From assembly GCA_013365325.1 (NCBI GenBank), contig JABVXV010000206.1:1-64000 (forward strand): a stretch of 64,000 nucleotides of DNA, given 5' to 3'. Below the pieces are notes generated by a model, which did not search any database, was not told where the DNA came from, and saw nothing but the letters and a program-made list of their open reading frames with translations. The position numbers and the translations under genes were made by a program. The stretch is from Dipetalonema caudispina. Its lineage: Eukaryota > Nematoda > Chromadorea > Rhabditida > Onchocercidae. Below, one piece after another: positions 1 to 15,000 of this stretch. How positions within the stretch are numbered: position 1 is the stretch's first letter; every line of letters starts with the position of its first letter.

Positions 1-192
<192 letters not shown>

Positions 193-199
193 CAGGGTT

Positions 200-2940
200 G
201 TGGTTTCAATTTTGGTTTTTTCGGTGGAGGTCCTCAAGCACAATCTTCTCTATCATTGTTGTAAGAAGCCATAGTAATGGTATTATTAATAAATAATGGG
301 CAATAATTTGAAACTCATTTAATTTTGATGAATTTGAAATTACTGCCCATTACTAAGCTAGTTTTGACACCAGTAAGGAGAATTTTATGTGATCATTTAT
401 TAAAAGAAATCAAAAAGTTAAGTAATATTGCAGCAGAATCAAACAAATGTCTACCATAATTTTTTTCATTGAGAGATTTTGTGCCATTTTTGAATGTAAT
501 AGAAAAGAAAAAAAGAAGCTGTAAATTGTAATTTAAATGAAAAACGACGAGATTGTTTTCATTACTTTTTAAAAGATAAAAAGATAGAAAATAACATAAT
601 TTAGAAGTGAATAACTATTGATAAATAATAATTTTATCTAAAACTGCGAAACGAATGAAATCAGAAATAATGAATAAAATTAATGATTAGACATTAGGCT
701 ATTCCTAGAATATTTTGTATAATAGTAAAGTTTGGTAGTAAACTTAATGAAGGTGTGATCGTATTTTGCTAAGAAGAGAAAACTTAATTTATTTCATATT
801 TCTACTATCCTTCATCAAAAAATCAAATCATGCGTTTATAATATATCGGACAGAGCGAATTTATTATGATAACTGATAATCCTAAAAGGTCGCATTAAAT
901 AAGCAAAATAAACTTAAATGAAGCATTAAAAAATATGTATTCATTGATAGTATACTTACGAGGTGGATGAAATCTAGTACATTACATTTTGGTAGAATTA
1001 ATAGTACTAAATGAAATTTTTTCAAAAAAGAAAAGCAAAAATCATGGCGAAGATCCAAGTTGTGATCTGATTGTTTTGCACTTGATGAGAGCATATCATT
1101 GTATTCCATTCATGGAAATTATAAATTATAAATATTTTTTACTAGAATTTATAAGCGAAAGAAAAATTTTTTTTTTTCAACTGTTTCTCAGTTTTTGAAT
1201 AAGATTTTCCTGCTTTTTTGCTTATGATTTTTACTTAGAAAATATTTAGTAAATTTAAAAAAGATATTTAGCGTACTATATATGCATTAGTTAATAATTT
1301 CATAAAATTAGTATTATTAAATCAAGTATGCAATCTAATCCTTCCAGTTTGTTATGCGTATTTATTAAACATCAAACAAATGAAACATTTTATTATGAAA
1401 AATTTAATGAAACAAAAATTAAATTTACCAAGCATCTTGAAACTTTGGTATACATTGAAAATGATACAATTTCTGATCTTATTCACACATGAAATCATTA
1501 TTTTTTGCATATTTTTTCATATCATAAGAAAGTTAATTAGTTATCAAAAATGGATCCTTTATCGTAAGAATTACTATCAATGTTACTGCATTCATAGCTT
1601 TGATACATTAAGTAATCCAGATCAATTTGCTTACCGAAGCGAATACATTTCCCAAACCGCATGATACCCAGGTGTGATCGTATGAAATTAATTGCTTTAC
1701 TTCCTACATTTGATCGTTTTCCATGCAAGCAATTGCCACTGCACTCCGATTCATCTACAAATCCCAGTAGCAGGTAAAGGTGTTATTCATCGTTTATTTT
1801 ACTGAGCTGTTGTAGTGATAAAACATTGCACACAACGAACTTTCTGCCTATCATAGTCTGTGGGTACTATCTACATTTTTATTCAATAAAATTTGTACCG
1901 CTAGATTTTAAAATTTCGATTGGACTACTTTAGCAACGTTTATTTTCTTCATAGTTTTTGTGATGATCAATGTTAGAAGAGACAATGAAAAGCATTTTCA
2001 AGACTATATAAATTACTTCTCTCATTCCTTTACTTTTTTTTTTTTTAAATTTCACTTATGTTTTTTTTTTCATCTTTTATTAGGATAAAGTGCAGTGACA
2101 ATAAGAATATTTCGGTTTTAGTCTTGAATGCATCAGTCTTTCTAAGGGATCTTGGAAAATTTGTTACTAACTTGTACTCCGGTATTACAAATGAAAAACT
2201 TGGAATAATAAATCCATCGAAAGGACAAAATAATTATAAGATTTAAGTGGTTTTAATATCATTGATTTACGATATGCTTTGCTAGCTTGATATACTACAA
2301 AAAATTTCTTCTTTACAAGAATTTTTTTTTCGGAAAAATGGTGAAACTCTTTAATTCGTCTTTCATTATTTAATAATTTTGAACAATAATTTGATTTATT
2401 CTAGTAGTTATTTTCTTTTCATTTTAGTATTCTCATAAATAACCATATTTTAAGGTAAGCAATATTCATAGCGTTTGTTAAATTAGTTTAGCTTAATAAT
2501 ATGATAATCAAACATATGTAGAGAAGAGATCGAGAAGATTACATCTATGCTCGTAATTAGTTTTTTAAGTGATTTTTCCTTCGTTAATTATTATGAATGT
2601 AAACATTACAAATGTTTAGCGAAGGAAAAATTACTTAAAAGAAAAACTAATTATAGCAGAAATTAACTATCAACCCAGTAGGATATACTTCGGTTTTAAA
2701 AATAAATGAATTTTTATAAACCCAGCAGAACTCCAATATAAATTATTCACACTTCACTTTAAGTTGATTAAAAGAAGAAGAAGATGGAAATGTTGAATCT
2801 GTATCTCATCTTTCAAGATGTTGAGAATTCGTAGCATTTAAAACCAACTGAAGCGAAATAATTTGGTGATATGCATTGTGAGCCGCTCGCAAAAAGCTGA
2901 TATATGATAATAAATTTATTTGAAACCTTCGCACTAATCA
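200..2940. other. Gene-poor stretch upstream of the glutamate synthase exons
   Basis: I looked here for the missing glutamine amidotransferase exons of the downstream gene, such as an N-terminal Cys-Gly-Val-Gly block, a GDGAG-type block or an NGLRP block, and saw none on either strand. Short open frames (for example 1380-1664 and 2058-2246) are low-complexity and resemble no family I know. The stretch holds a hairpin at 2554-2653 and many short A/T runs. The 14-base string AGGTGTGATCGTAT occurs twice, near 750 and 1670. If the gene is complete elsewhere, this is probably intron or 5' flank. Confidence 0.5.
2554..2653. repeat. Inverted repeat, about 30-bp arms
   Basis: The left arm 2554-2583 pairs with the right arm 2620-2653 over about 30 bases, with one mismatch and a 4-base bulge, around a loop of about 36 bases. 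The outer flanks (TGCT before, AGCA after) extend the pairing weakly. It could be a small non-autonomous element (MITE) remnant or simply a palindrome. No target-site duplication was identified. Confidence 0.75.
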
Positions 2941-3016
2941 ATATATGTTCAGTTTTTCATCAAATAATACACAAATATACAATTTATTAGCAAATACTAT
3001 CATTGATTTATTTCAG

Positions 3017-6000
3017 GATAGATTACGACCTGGTCGTATGTTACTTGTTGATACTGTGGAGAAGAAAATTGAAGAAGATAATGATTTGAAGCTACGAATA
3101 GCTCTTTCACGACCTCACAAGAAACTTAGTTCAGCTCGGATATATCTCGATCAACTTCGCAAAAACGATGTGGTAACTAAACGTTGCATAATTTTTTTCA
3201 ACTACACTGTAATTTTAGACTAAAGAAACTTTGGAATGAAAACTGTTATAAGTGGATCAGATAGAAAATTTGTGCTCAAAGCAAATCTTTCTCTAGTATT
3301 TAAATAATCAAATAAACACTAATCATATCACTTTTGATACTTCATTTTATTGGCAAGATCAAATCTAGAATTATTAAATCTTACGACTAAAATATGAAAT
3401 AGAAAGAGAATAGTAATTATTTGGATTCCACATTCAACAACATTAATTCTAACAAATAATCGATAGTGTGGATAGAGTAAAATTAGCAAATGTTAACAAT
3501 GAATTATCAGTTATCAATAAAAAAATATTACTTACAGTTATCTCATGGAGCTATAACGAATGAATACTTGATAAAACGCGAATTAGAACTTCAGTGGAAT
3601 GAGGAAAGATTCACAGGCGATACTAATCATCGGATATCAAAGAAACATCACAAAGATTTCCATCTGGATGAAGATCGACGTCTTATGGCATTTTCATATA
3701 CACCGGATTCATTCTCTATGCTTATTGCACCAATGATTATTGAAAAGTAAGTTTGAATTTAGCAACGTACGTCATAAATTATATAAGAGGGGGAGAATAA
3801 ATTGTGTTTACTTGTAAGATAAAATTTAAAAAAAAAAACTTTAATTATTGTGAAGAATATATAGAACATAAAGTTACGTCTAATGCAATAAAGTAATACT
3901 TCAAATTTATTTAAGTATCAAAGAAAAGCAGATGAGCGACAAATTTTTCGTAATTATTTTGTAGATAATTTTCAAATAAAATAGCTTCAGTTTTCTATCA
4001 AAATCCATACAGCGTCATCCACTAATTATCTTATTTATGTTCTGCAGGAATTAGTTTACTTTTTTAATTCTCAAAATTTACCTTTACCGCTGTAATTTTT
4101 TCATTTAAGTTATTTGCTGAAAATTTAGCATTAAATTAATGTGTTTGCTTTTCAGGAAAGAAGCATTAGGTTCAATGGGGAACGATGCTGCTTTAGCATG
4201 TCTTTCTGATTATAGTCCACAAATTTTTTCATATTTCCAACAACTTTTTGCACAGGTATACAAATTATTTGTACTTCATTGATTAGTGGGAAATGTCACT
4301 GATAATTTTGCTTATTAGAATTTTGCAACATCATTTATCATCTATTAACATTGCTAAGATATTGATTGATTGATAAAATATCACTTAGTTTTTGATTATA
4401 GAATAAGATCTGATTTCATGAAAATGGCCGTGGCATCATTTTAAGCTGACTAATCAAATAATCGTAGTAAAAGAAGTGGGAAACATTCTTGCACTTGATG
4501 ACTTCCCAATTTGGATTATTAATTTCCTGAGAATACTCAAAAATTTTCATACTTTTCTGAAAGCTAGAGTATTTGAATGATTGTGACAAACTTTTATCGT
4601 TCATGATTATGATGTGCAATAAGTGGTATACCAGGTAACGAATCCACCAATTGATCCGTTTCGGGAACAGATCGTGATGTCACTCAGATGTCCTGTTGGA
4701 CCTGAATCGAATTTATTGGAACCAATGGAAGAATTGGAAGAACGACTGATCCTGGAACAACCAGTTTTATCTCTCGTCGATTTGGAAGTATTAATAACAT
4801 AAGTCATTTTTCACCTCAAAAGTGTTGATATACTAAGTCATCCTTCGATCAGGAGATATTAATAAGTTATCCTTAGATAGAGTAGCAAGATATAAGTAAA
4901 GTACTGCAGGTTAAATAAGCTAATTACTTCTATACATGATCTGGAAAAGCATAAAATTGCAGGTTCTGAAACGTACAACTTATAAAGGATGGCGAACAAA
5001 GGTGATCGATGTTGTTTATCCCACCATACATGATTCTAAGGTTTTAATATTTTCAATTTCAAATTATTACCAAACATGTCTGTAACAGAAATTATGATAG
5101 GATGATTTTCTCTCGAAGGAAAAATGTTAGAATATATTGGATCTATTAATCATTCTCTTTTTTCGAAAGAGATAATTCTGCAAGCATTAGATATTAATTA
5201 CATACTTAGAATGAAAAAACAAAAAAAAAAAAGGATACTGTCTTGCTTAACTTCCTAGAATATGCCTTGCTTTTTCATTCTAAGCCTGTAATTAATAGGT
5301 AATACTAATTAACAGTAATGCATAATCAGTTACGTCCATATCAAGTAAAATATGAGGAAGTTTTATTGATTTTCAAAACAAATAAATATTAGATCCCTGT
5401 ACGTAATGTTCAAAGAAATTTCCGAAGCGAAGAAATGTTAAAATCAGATCTATAAGCAGATAAAAGAAGCGTTCGAATATTTCTGAAATAACGAGAATAA
5501 TAACCGAAAGTAAAATTACAAATGAAATACAGGGACTGTTACCAGCTTTGGATCGGATCTGCAGTGAAGCATGTGCTGCAGCACTTGATGGTTATCAGAT
5601 GATAGTGCTTTCTGATCGGAAAGTATGTCGACAATTAGTTGCAATTAGTCCATTACTGGCACTTGGCGCCGTTCATCAATGCTTGTTAAAGCAACAATTG
5701 CGCATGAAGGTAGTTTTTTTATTGAATGCACTCATTATTCAGAATAAATATTTAATGATTGTAATCGCTAGCAATTCCATTATTAATTCTATGATCCTTT
5801 AAAAGTGATGGGAACTATCTCATACTATTTTAATTAATATTGAATTTGATCGATTAGTTTAATGGCTGACAAATTTCAGGTAGCTCTGATAGTTGAATCC
5901 GGTCAAGTTAAAGTGGTACATGATTTCTGTGTTTTACTTGGCTACGGTGCCGATGCAATTTGTCCATATTTAATATATGAAACATGTCATCGTCTTCGAA

Positions 6001-9000
6001 ATATGGGTCTCTTTGATCCGGAAATAAATGATGAACAGGTTTAATTATATTTTAAAAATTCCTTATTTTTTAATTTTCTTGACATGTTCTCTTTCTTTTT
6101 TAGGAAAGCTTTTAAAATTTTCCAATTTAGTCTTGCATATTGACTTATTTATTTGCTTGCTAATGCTTACAGAATAGAATGCATTTGTTAACAGGTATTC
6201 CAAGGATATAAAGCTGGAATTGAGCGAGGTATTTTTAAAGTTATGGCGAAAATGGGAATAAGTACTTTGCACAGTTACAAGGTATTGCATTGTTAAATCA
6301 TTAAAATATATCAATTAGAATTTTATTGAAGAAATGAAATTCAAACATTGCATAGTCAATTAATTCATTTCATATCTGTAGGGTGCTCAAATCTTTGAAG
6401 CCGTTGGATTGGCTGCAGAAGTTGTTGATCGTTGCTTCACCAACACTGTATCACGTTTAGGTGGAGCCACTTTTGAAATTCTTGCAGCTGAAGCATTACG
6501 TATACATCGAAATGCCTATCCGGCAGCTTCTGATAAGGAATACAATTACGGCACGTGTATTTACCTTTATAGGAATTAAACAGTGAAAACTTAGAAAGCA
6601 TCTTTAAATGCTTTTTTTACACTTGGATCCTTTAAGGTTAAAAATTCATGATTGAAACAAAAAAAAAAAAGCATAAATGATAATTGCAATGTGGAAATCG
6701 CTTTAAAAAGATTTTTGATACATGGATTTCATAACCTTAAAGGATGAATACAGTCATGTTTTACCGTTTATATATCACATTTAACATTTTAAGGAGACAG
6801 CAAAACTTTGATCAGTCCTGGAATATTTCACTGGCGAGATGGCGGTGAGCGACATATCAATGAGCCAACAAATATCGCAAAGTTACAGGTGAAATTATTT
6901 GATAACTTCTTTTATGTATGAAAAGCTTATATATCTTCTTACAAAAAAAAAAAAAAAATCTTCTATATAAAATTAACATGAAAAATATTTGTTGATATGA
7001 GTTATGTTTGTTTCGACCATCAATATGATAAAGATCGATTACTTTTAGTGGAAATGAATCGTATCAATTCCATTTTGTGATGCAAAGTAGAATGATGACA
7101 TTTCTTATCATTCTTTTAGGCAGCAACAAAACTGAATGATCCAAAAACATTCCACGAATATTCAGTGGCATCTAATCTTGCTCAACGTATGTGTACGCTA
7201 CGTGGACAGTTAGAAATCAAGACAAGTAAAAAATTACAAATACCATTGTCAGAGGTGGAATCTGCTGCAGAAATCGTCAAGAGATTTGTTACTGGTAAAG
7301 ACATCGATTTCTATCTTCTGTTTGATTGAATTTTTAGTATTCATAGTTAAAACTAAATTACCTTCTAATAGCATTTTTATTATTCTTAGGAGGCTTACTG
7401 AAATTCGGCAGCTTTTAACTATAAGTATGCAAATTGGAATCTCTTAGAAGTTTCGTCATAATCTTTTAGGAGCTATGTCATTCGGTAGCATTTCATGGGA
7501 AGCTCATACCACTCTAGCTATTGCAATGAATCGTATTGGTGGTAAGTCGAATACTGGTGAAGGTGGTGAAAAACAGGAACGATACAAAAGTGATCAACCG
7601 AAAGAACACAATTTACGATCTGCTATAAAGCAGGTTGTTCTTTTGCGATCTGGTGATTTGTATAAAACAAAAAATAGACTTGATTAATCAAAAAGTTATC
7701 GCAAAGAAGCTTTCGATAAGGTATTAATAACTGTAATCTCTGATAGTTGCAGATAGCATCAGCTCGATTTGGTGTGAACAGTGCCTATTTGGCAAATGCT
7801 GATGAATTACAAATAAAGATTGCCCAAGGTGCGAAACCAGGTGAAGGAGGTGAACTACCGGGTCACAAAGTCAGCGTAGAAATAGCGTCGACACGGAAGT
7901 CATCTCCGGGTGTTGGCCTTATTTCACCTCCACCACATCATGATATTTATAGTATTGAAGACTTGGCGCAACTCATCTATGATTTAAAATGTGCCAATCC
8001 ATTGGCTCGCATTAGTGTTAAATTAGTGTCTGAAGCAGGTGTTGGAATTATTGCTGCTGGTGTCGCTAAAGGCAAAGCCGAACATATCACCATATCAGGA
8101 CATGATGGTGGTACTGGTGCTTCTAGGTATTTTTAAGAAAAGAAATAATTCCATCTGAAAATCTGAAAATTGCTGTAATAAACCGTTAGAAATTAATTTA
8201 TTGAAGTTTAAGTTGAATTAGTCTTTTAAATTCAGTTACATCGGTTCTTTCACTCTTCTTATCTTAAACCGATGCATTTTTCGGTTATATTTATATCAGT
8301 AATTGGGAGCTAATCAATAAATAGATTGAATTAAGCTGGACCGGAATAAAGCATGCCGGATTACCATGGGAACTTGGAATAGCAGAAACTCATCAGGTGT
8401 TGTGTATGAATAATCTACGGAATCGTATCGTTCTACAGGCAGATGGTCAAATTCGAACCGGTAAGTCCTGAAATTCACTGCTACTGGTAGTATGTTATCA
8501 AGAAACGGCAATAACTAGTCTAATTAAATTTATCAAGGAAAGTCAAGATTAATTAAAACTATTATTCGTAAAAATTTATGCTTAAGCTCTTACTTTTGAC
8601 ACGAGTTGAAATGCTGGCAAAATTCTTGATCAGTTTTTGTGATCCTAGATTTAAACATTTTCTCAGGACGTGATGTAATGATAGCAGCATTGCTCGGAGC
8701 GGATGAATTTGGAATGTCAACAGCACCATTGATTGTTCTTGGTTGTACGATGATGAGAAAATGTCATCTAAATACTTGTCCTGTTGGCATTGCTACTCAG
8801 GTCATTTTGTGCAACCTATAAACAAAGAATCAATTAAAAATTTGGCTTATGGAACCATTTTGCTTATTTGAAATCTCCAAGAGGGAAGAAAGTTAATTTT
8901 TTTCAGGATCCAATTTTACGGGCAAAATTCAAAGGGAAACCAGAACATGTTGTTAATTTCATGTTTATGGTTGCCGAAGAAGTGCGTTATTTCTTATCAA

Positions 9001-12000
9001 AACTAGGCTTACGAACATTACAGGTATCATCTTAAATATCGTGTTCAAAATTTTGAAACAATAAATCTGTCAAAGGAAATCTTTTGTACCAATATCTGGC
9101 TCAATAAAATCTTTTTGTATATATTTTGATCAGCTTGATCCAAGTCAGTCAGGTAATTTTATTCAAAATATATAACATTATTTATTTCTTGTCATCTGCA
9201 AAATTTACAATCAATTTAATCCAGGAAGCCGTAGGACGTGTTGACTTGCTATATGCAAGTCCGAGTCCAATAAACAAGAAAGCAACCATGTTGGAATTCG
9301 GTAATATCCTACTGAATGCTCAGAAGCTTTTTCCGAACAGTGATACCCATGGAAGTAATGTTAAACAGGTTATTTGAACTTGAAATTCAGAAACAGAATC
9401 GGAATTCAAATAATGGCCTAAACAATACGTAACCTGTGGAGAGAGCGTCATTCTATCTAGATAATATCAGTTAGAAGCAGTGCAGAAAGACAGCCGTAGA
9501 AGCAATTTGAAATGAATGAAAATTACCCAGAAATAAATTTTATATCCTATTTTGAACAAAGCACCTAAAAAACCGGTCTGATCATTAGGTAGCAACTTGA
9601 AAATGAAGCGGTTTCTCAACATCGAGGCACTGGAGAATTTCTAGCAGTGTGATATGAATGAAACTGTTATATTCTAGTTTGTTGGAATAAAAAAATCCGA
9701 ACCACTAATGATTGTACTGGTTTGGTAAATTAAATGTTTCGATAATTTACTTTGCAAGTTGATATGCTCAACTATATCAGATAAGCAATTGTGCCAAGTT
9801 GCATTCTCCAACAGCTGTAATGTCTGTATATAGTAACTTCCAGGAAGTAAATATCAGCAATTTGGAAAAACGAATAATAAAAGCAGCGAAAGATTTGTTC
9901 GATCAGAGTGGTGGACGTAGTGGTCATAAACTTTTCAAGGATTTCAAAATTACCAATACAGATCGTGCATTTGGCGTTAGACTAAGTTATCACGTAAGTG
10001 TTAAATTCTTGAAGACATCAATACTGTACTGTTAAATGAGGAACAACAAACAATTTGTTCAATACATACAGATATCGAAACAGTTCGGTGAAAATGGGTT
10101 ATCCAATGATCGCTCAATTCGTATCAATCTCATAGGACATGCAGGACAAAGTTTTGGTGCATTTTTGGTAAAAGGTGTATCACTTTATCTTGAAGGTGAT
10201 GCTAATGATTGTGTTGGCAAGGTGATTGATACCATTTCAATTTTTGTAAAATTAACCGAATTCAATTAAAATCATCAGATTTGGTCGGAGCTTTTGCAGA
10301 CGTTTGCAAAGTAATCCATAAGTAATGTAATCACAAACTTAATCAATAAGAAAACCTTAGATAGCTTCTAATTTTATTATAATCTTCCATACAATTACAT
10401 CTTTAATCTAAATAATATGTATATGTATACATCAACCAGAAAAACAATTAATCTTACCTTGAATTTCTTACAAAGTTAAATTTCCACTACAATGAATTTT
10501 ATGGTGTGAATATATTTTCTGAAGTTTGTTAACTTCTAAGATTGATACTTTGTAATCACATTTTGACTCTCAGTTTAATTTCAGTTGGTGATAAGATTTA
10601 AGTGATTCTTTCATTAAGGAATTTTTGTATGATTTGCAGGGTTTATCGGGCGGCAAAATCGTCATCTATCCTAATCGCAATGCCACTTTTCTTTCAGAAG
10701 AAAATTCAATTATTGGGAATGTAGCACTTTATGGTGCTACCTCAGGTGGAGTATATCACAAGTCCTAATTTTAAGGTTCATGAAATGAAGCTGAAAACGA
10801 TCCTTATTCATTCGATTAAACTGAACGATTTTTTTTTTTCATATAGTTTAATTTCACTTTTTCGATCATATTTCCTATTTCCAGGATTAGCGTTATTCTG
10901 CGGTGTAGCAGGTGAACGATTTGCGGTACGTAATTCAGGTGCTGATGCTGTGATCGAAGGCGTTGGTGATCATGGTTGTGAATATATGACCGGTGGAAAA
11001 GTGATCATATTACACAGTATTGGACGAAATTTTGCTGCCGCCATGTCCGGTGGCTTGGCATTCATTTATAATGGGTTATATATTTGATTTAAATGTTATC
11101 AGATTGACTATAAAATTTGTCAAGTGATAGTTAAACTTGTTTGAAATGATTGAATTAACAACGAAACAAGAAAAAAATACCATGTAAATTAAACTATATA
11201 TTCCAACATTTCATGATTTGATTTTAAAATGTTTTAGCAAAGGACGATTAACACGTTACATCAATATGGCAACAATTGATTTGGAAGAACCAGATAGTGA
11301 AGATTTGGAATGGTTAAAGCAAATGATTAATATATTTGTTCAGGAAACTGGATCCGAAACTGGTAGTACCATTTTAAGTGATTGGAGCAATAAAGGCAAA
11401 AATTTCATAAAAGTAAGCATCGTATGAATCGTCCTTCTTCATAATCTACCACTGTTTACAGAGGTGTAATTTGCATAAAAAGTTTATAATCTAGTTTTAT
11501 TTTTATTTCTCATAGCTGCCTTCAAGGTTTTCCCGAAAGATTATAAACGGACACTAGAACATATCAAAAAAGCTGATACACTCAAAGCTGCGAAAGAAAA
11601 GGAAGAAGCTCTAAAAGATACTGAGGTTGGTGACATTACCTCATTATTGCATTTATTTTGAACTTGTCGTAGCCATTCTAAAATTGGCTGATTTTAAAAA
11701 CAGTCTATTATTGATTCCCTAAGAAACAATAATTCAATAGAAACAGTTGAAAGATAACTTCGTCATTTTCAGTCAATTCTTAATATTTTATAAAAACCCT
11801 ATAATCACTGACTTTGAAAGACCAATTTTGAAAATTTTGCTTCAATAGGATTTAATAGAAGATAAGACATTTTCACAAGCAATACCTTCAAGAGATCGCA
11901 AATTCTCAATGGATATGCAAATTGCTATCGAACCTGTACGACGAAAAATGGTTAGTTTGTCAGTTCGTTGTGAAAATTGATGAGGAGGAAATATAAAACC

Positions 12001-15000
12001 GTGAGCGACAAAACTTGAGCAAAATGAAATGTAGTTTTATTTAAGTTAAATACCAAATTTGTGAAAGTACGGCAATAAGTTGGAAATTTTTCTATTTTAG
12101 TAAATTTTCATTGAATTAATCAGATGATTAATTGGCCATTTTGTATACTGAGAACAGTAACAACATTTTGCAGGCTCTTGGTGCAGAAAAAAAAAAACAT
12201 CTCTCAGTACCTAATGTTAGTTTCATGTCTAAGTTTCGTCTTCATTAACAAATTTGAATAACGTGAACGTTTCGTTGCCAAACTTCCTATCTCTAAAACT
12301 GTAGTTGCTTATTAAGAAGTTTTATATATCATATAAGTAACTGAAGAACGGCTAGTCCTTCTAAAACATACAAATTGTGCTTATTTATATTCTCTGAAGT
12401 CAATAAAATCATATATCTTATTTTAGATTGGAATTCATCGCAAATATTCAAGACTTGCTCGTCCTGAAGATTATACTGGCTTCGAGGAGACAAAAGATCC
12501 GCAACAAGAAGTAGAAGAAGAGGATGAAGAGGAAGAACCCTCGGATATCGGTGAATCAGATATAGAAGATGCAAATGAATATACCACTGATATTGAAAAT
12601 ATTCATGTACGGAATATTTTGAAAGATAACAATGAACCACTAAATAAATTAAGGTTTTTTTTTTTTCAATCAGTTGTATATCAATCATTTGATTCTCATA
12701 TGCATTTTAGAAGTCTAATATCGATAAGAAAGTATGCCTAATTTTCAGTACATTTAAGTTCATGACGAGGAACAAGGACAATACTTGACTAGAAAGTATA
12801 AAGTATTATAACTGATTTATATACCAATTGAAGGACATTAAGAATCATGACGTTGTTACAGAGGTTTTATGAAATATCGTCGCCAAACAGTGGTTTATCG
12901 GCCGGTTGAAGAGCGGATAAAAACTTGGAAAGAAATTACGGATTATGGTACCGTACGGTCAAATATTCGTGTACAAGCGGCGAGGTGTTATATTTTTAGA
13001 TTTTAACATTTCAGTTTAAGTTAAACATAATAGTTGTAAATAATCGTTAAATAGACTTCAGATGTATGGATTGCGGTGTACCATTCTGTCAGGGAAATAC
13101 AGGCTGTCCACTCGGGAATATTATTCCAAAATGGAATGATTATGTTTTCAAGCAGAATTGGCGACAAGCACTCGAACAACTTTTACAAACAAATAATTTT
13201 CCAGAATTTACTGGTCGTGTTTGTCCTGCTCCTTGCGAGGTAATTCTAAATGTTTTTGTTTAATTTCATTAGAATCCATGAAGTATCTATTCACATTTAT
13301 TTTACAGTGGGAAGAATGACACTGTGCTATTTCTCAGTGGTGTTAATACATTTCGGTTTTTTACCTGTTCAAACTAAATAGAAAGTAATTGTAAGAAATT
13401 AATCATATAACTAGAATGAGTAAAGTTTTAAATTAAACTGGAAAACCTTTTTAAGTCAGCGTGCTGCTTAGCGATCAATTCACCGCCCGTAACAATTAAA
13501 AGCATCGAATGTGCCATCATCGATTATGCTTTTCTACAAGGCTGGATGCAACCACATAAACCAAATTATAGTACCGGCAAACGTATTGCAATTATTGGAA
13601 GTGGCCCAGCTGGTAAACATTCTGAGAATATTCAGCTTATCAGCTTTAGTTATAATTTTAATTATTTAGATGAAGGAAGTCAAGTAACGGTAAATCTCAT
13701 TGCTAGATGGATAAGAAATTAGGAGTTAAATAACTTAGTAATTAATGACTGGCAGTAAAGTATCTTATAATGATTGTGACAGTATTAGAGATTTGGCTAG
13801 CTATTAAGCGTTTCAACGCTTTATCAATTAGATTAGAGAAGAACAGGAAAACTAACAAAATCATTTCTCAGGAATGGCAGCTGCAGCACAACTGAATAAA
13901 GTAGGACATGCTGTTGTCGTATATGAAAAGAAGAATCATGCAGGTGGCTTGTTAAGGTTAGATCTGAAAACTATTGAAAAATTGAGACTTCCTGATAGTT
14001 AAGAGTCAAAAGTCAACAAAGATTACGGGCATCACAAGATGAGCCACCGTCAACTGTCCTGAAAAGTTGGTGACCCCTGCTCATTGGCTACAAGTAGTGC
14101 TGTTACAGAATATATTTTCTATATGTTATATTTTATTTTTCTTTTTCCAATTTACAATCATATGCAGTTCCATTCCATCCTGCGTTTCACTTTGCAACGA
14201 TCCGATTGCAATGCTTTACTATCAGTGTAATTGAAGATATGGCATACCAACGATGAAATTGGATAAGTACGTTGTTGATAGAAGGGTCAAATTACTGGAA
14301 GATGAAGGTGTTCGATTTATAACAAATACTGAAATCGGTAAACACGTCCCAGCAGACTTCTTACTTAAGGTTATTTTTTCAGTTCTCTGGACTGAACTAT
14401 ATTAAGGTCAACATTTATGGGCAAGCGTAAATGTTACGGAGTTTTTGCTATTTCTGATATTCTTTAATTTCAAAAATTCGGTAGAAAGTTGTTTAGACTG
14501 AATTATAGCTAATAATAATATTTGAAGTACTTCCTTTTATCCATGTAAAAATCTGTAGGACAACGATGCAATACTAATTTGTACTGGTTCAACGATACCG
14601 CGTGATCTTTCGATATCAAATCGTGAAGCGAAAGGAATTTGTTTTGCTATGGAATTTTTGGAGAAAAGTCAACGGATTGTGGCTGGTGAAGAAGATGCCT
14701 GGGAAGGTTTAGATGCCAAGGGGAAGAGAATCATCATCCTAGGAGGTGGTGATACTGCTACTGATTGTATCGCAACCTGTACAAGATTGGTTTGTTTTAA
14801 TATTATTCGGATAAAACTTTTTGAAGAGTTAAATTTTAATTCTTAATTTATTAGTTTTAGATCCTAATATTTCTCTTGAACCCTTTCATACAATAAGATA
14901 TCAATCATACAGATTTCTTGCTAAATAGGGAGCAAAAAGTGTGCAAGCTTTGGAAATAATGTCTCAACCCCCAGATGAACGATATCCAAATAATCCATGG

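Noticed and set aside
12329..12688. 119-codon minus-strand open frame
   Set aside because: It is the antisense shadow of glutamate synthase exon 26, whose acidic low-complexity coding keeps the other strand open.
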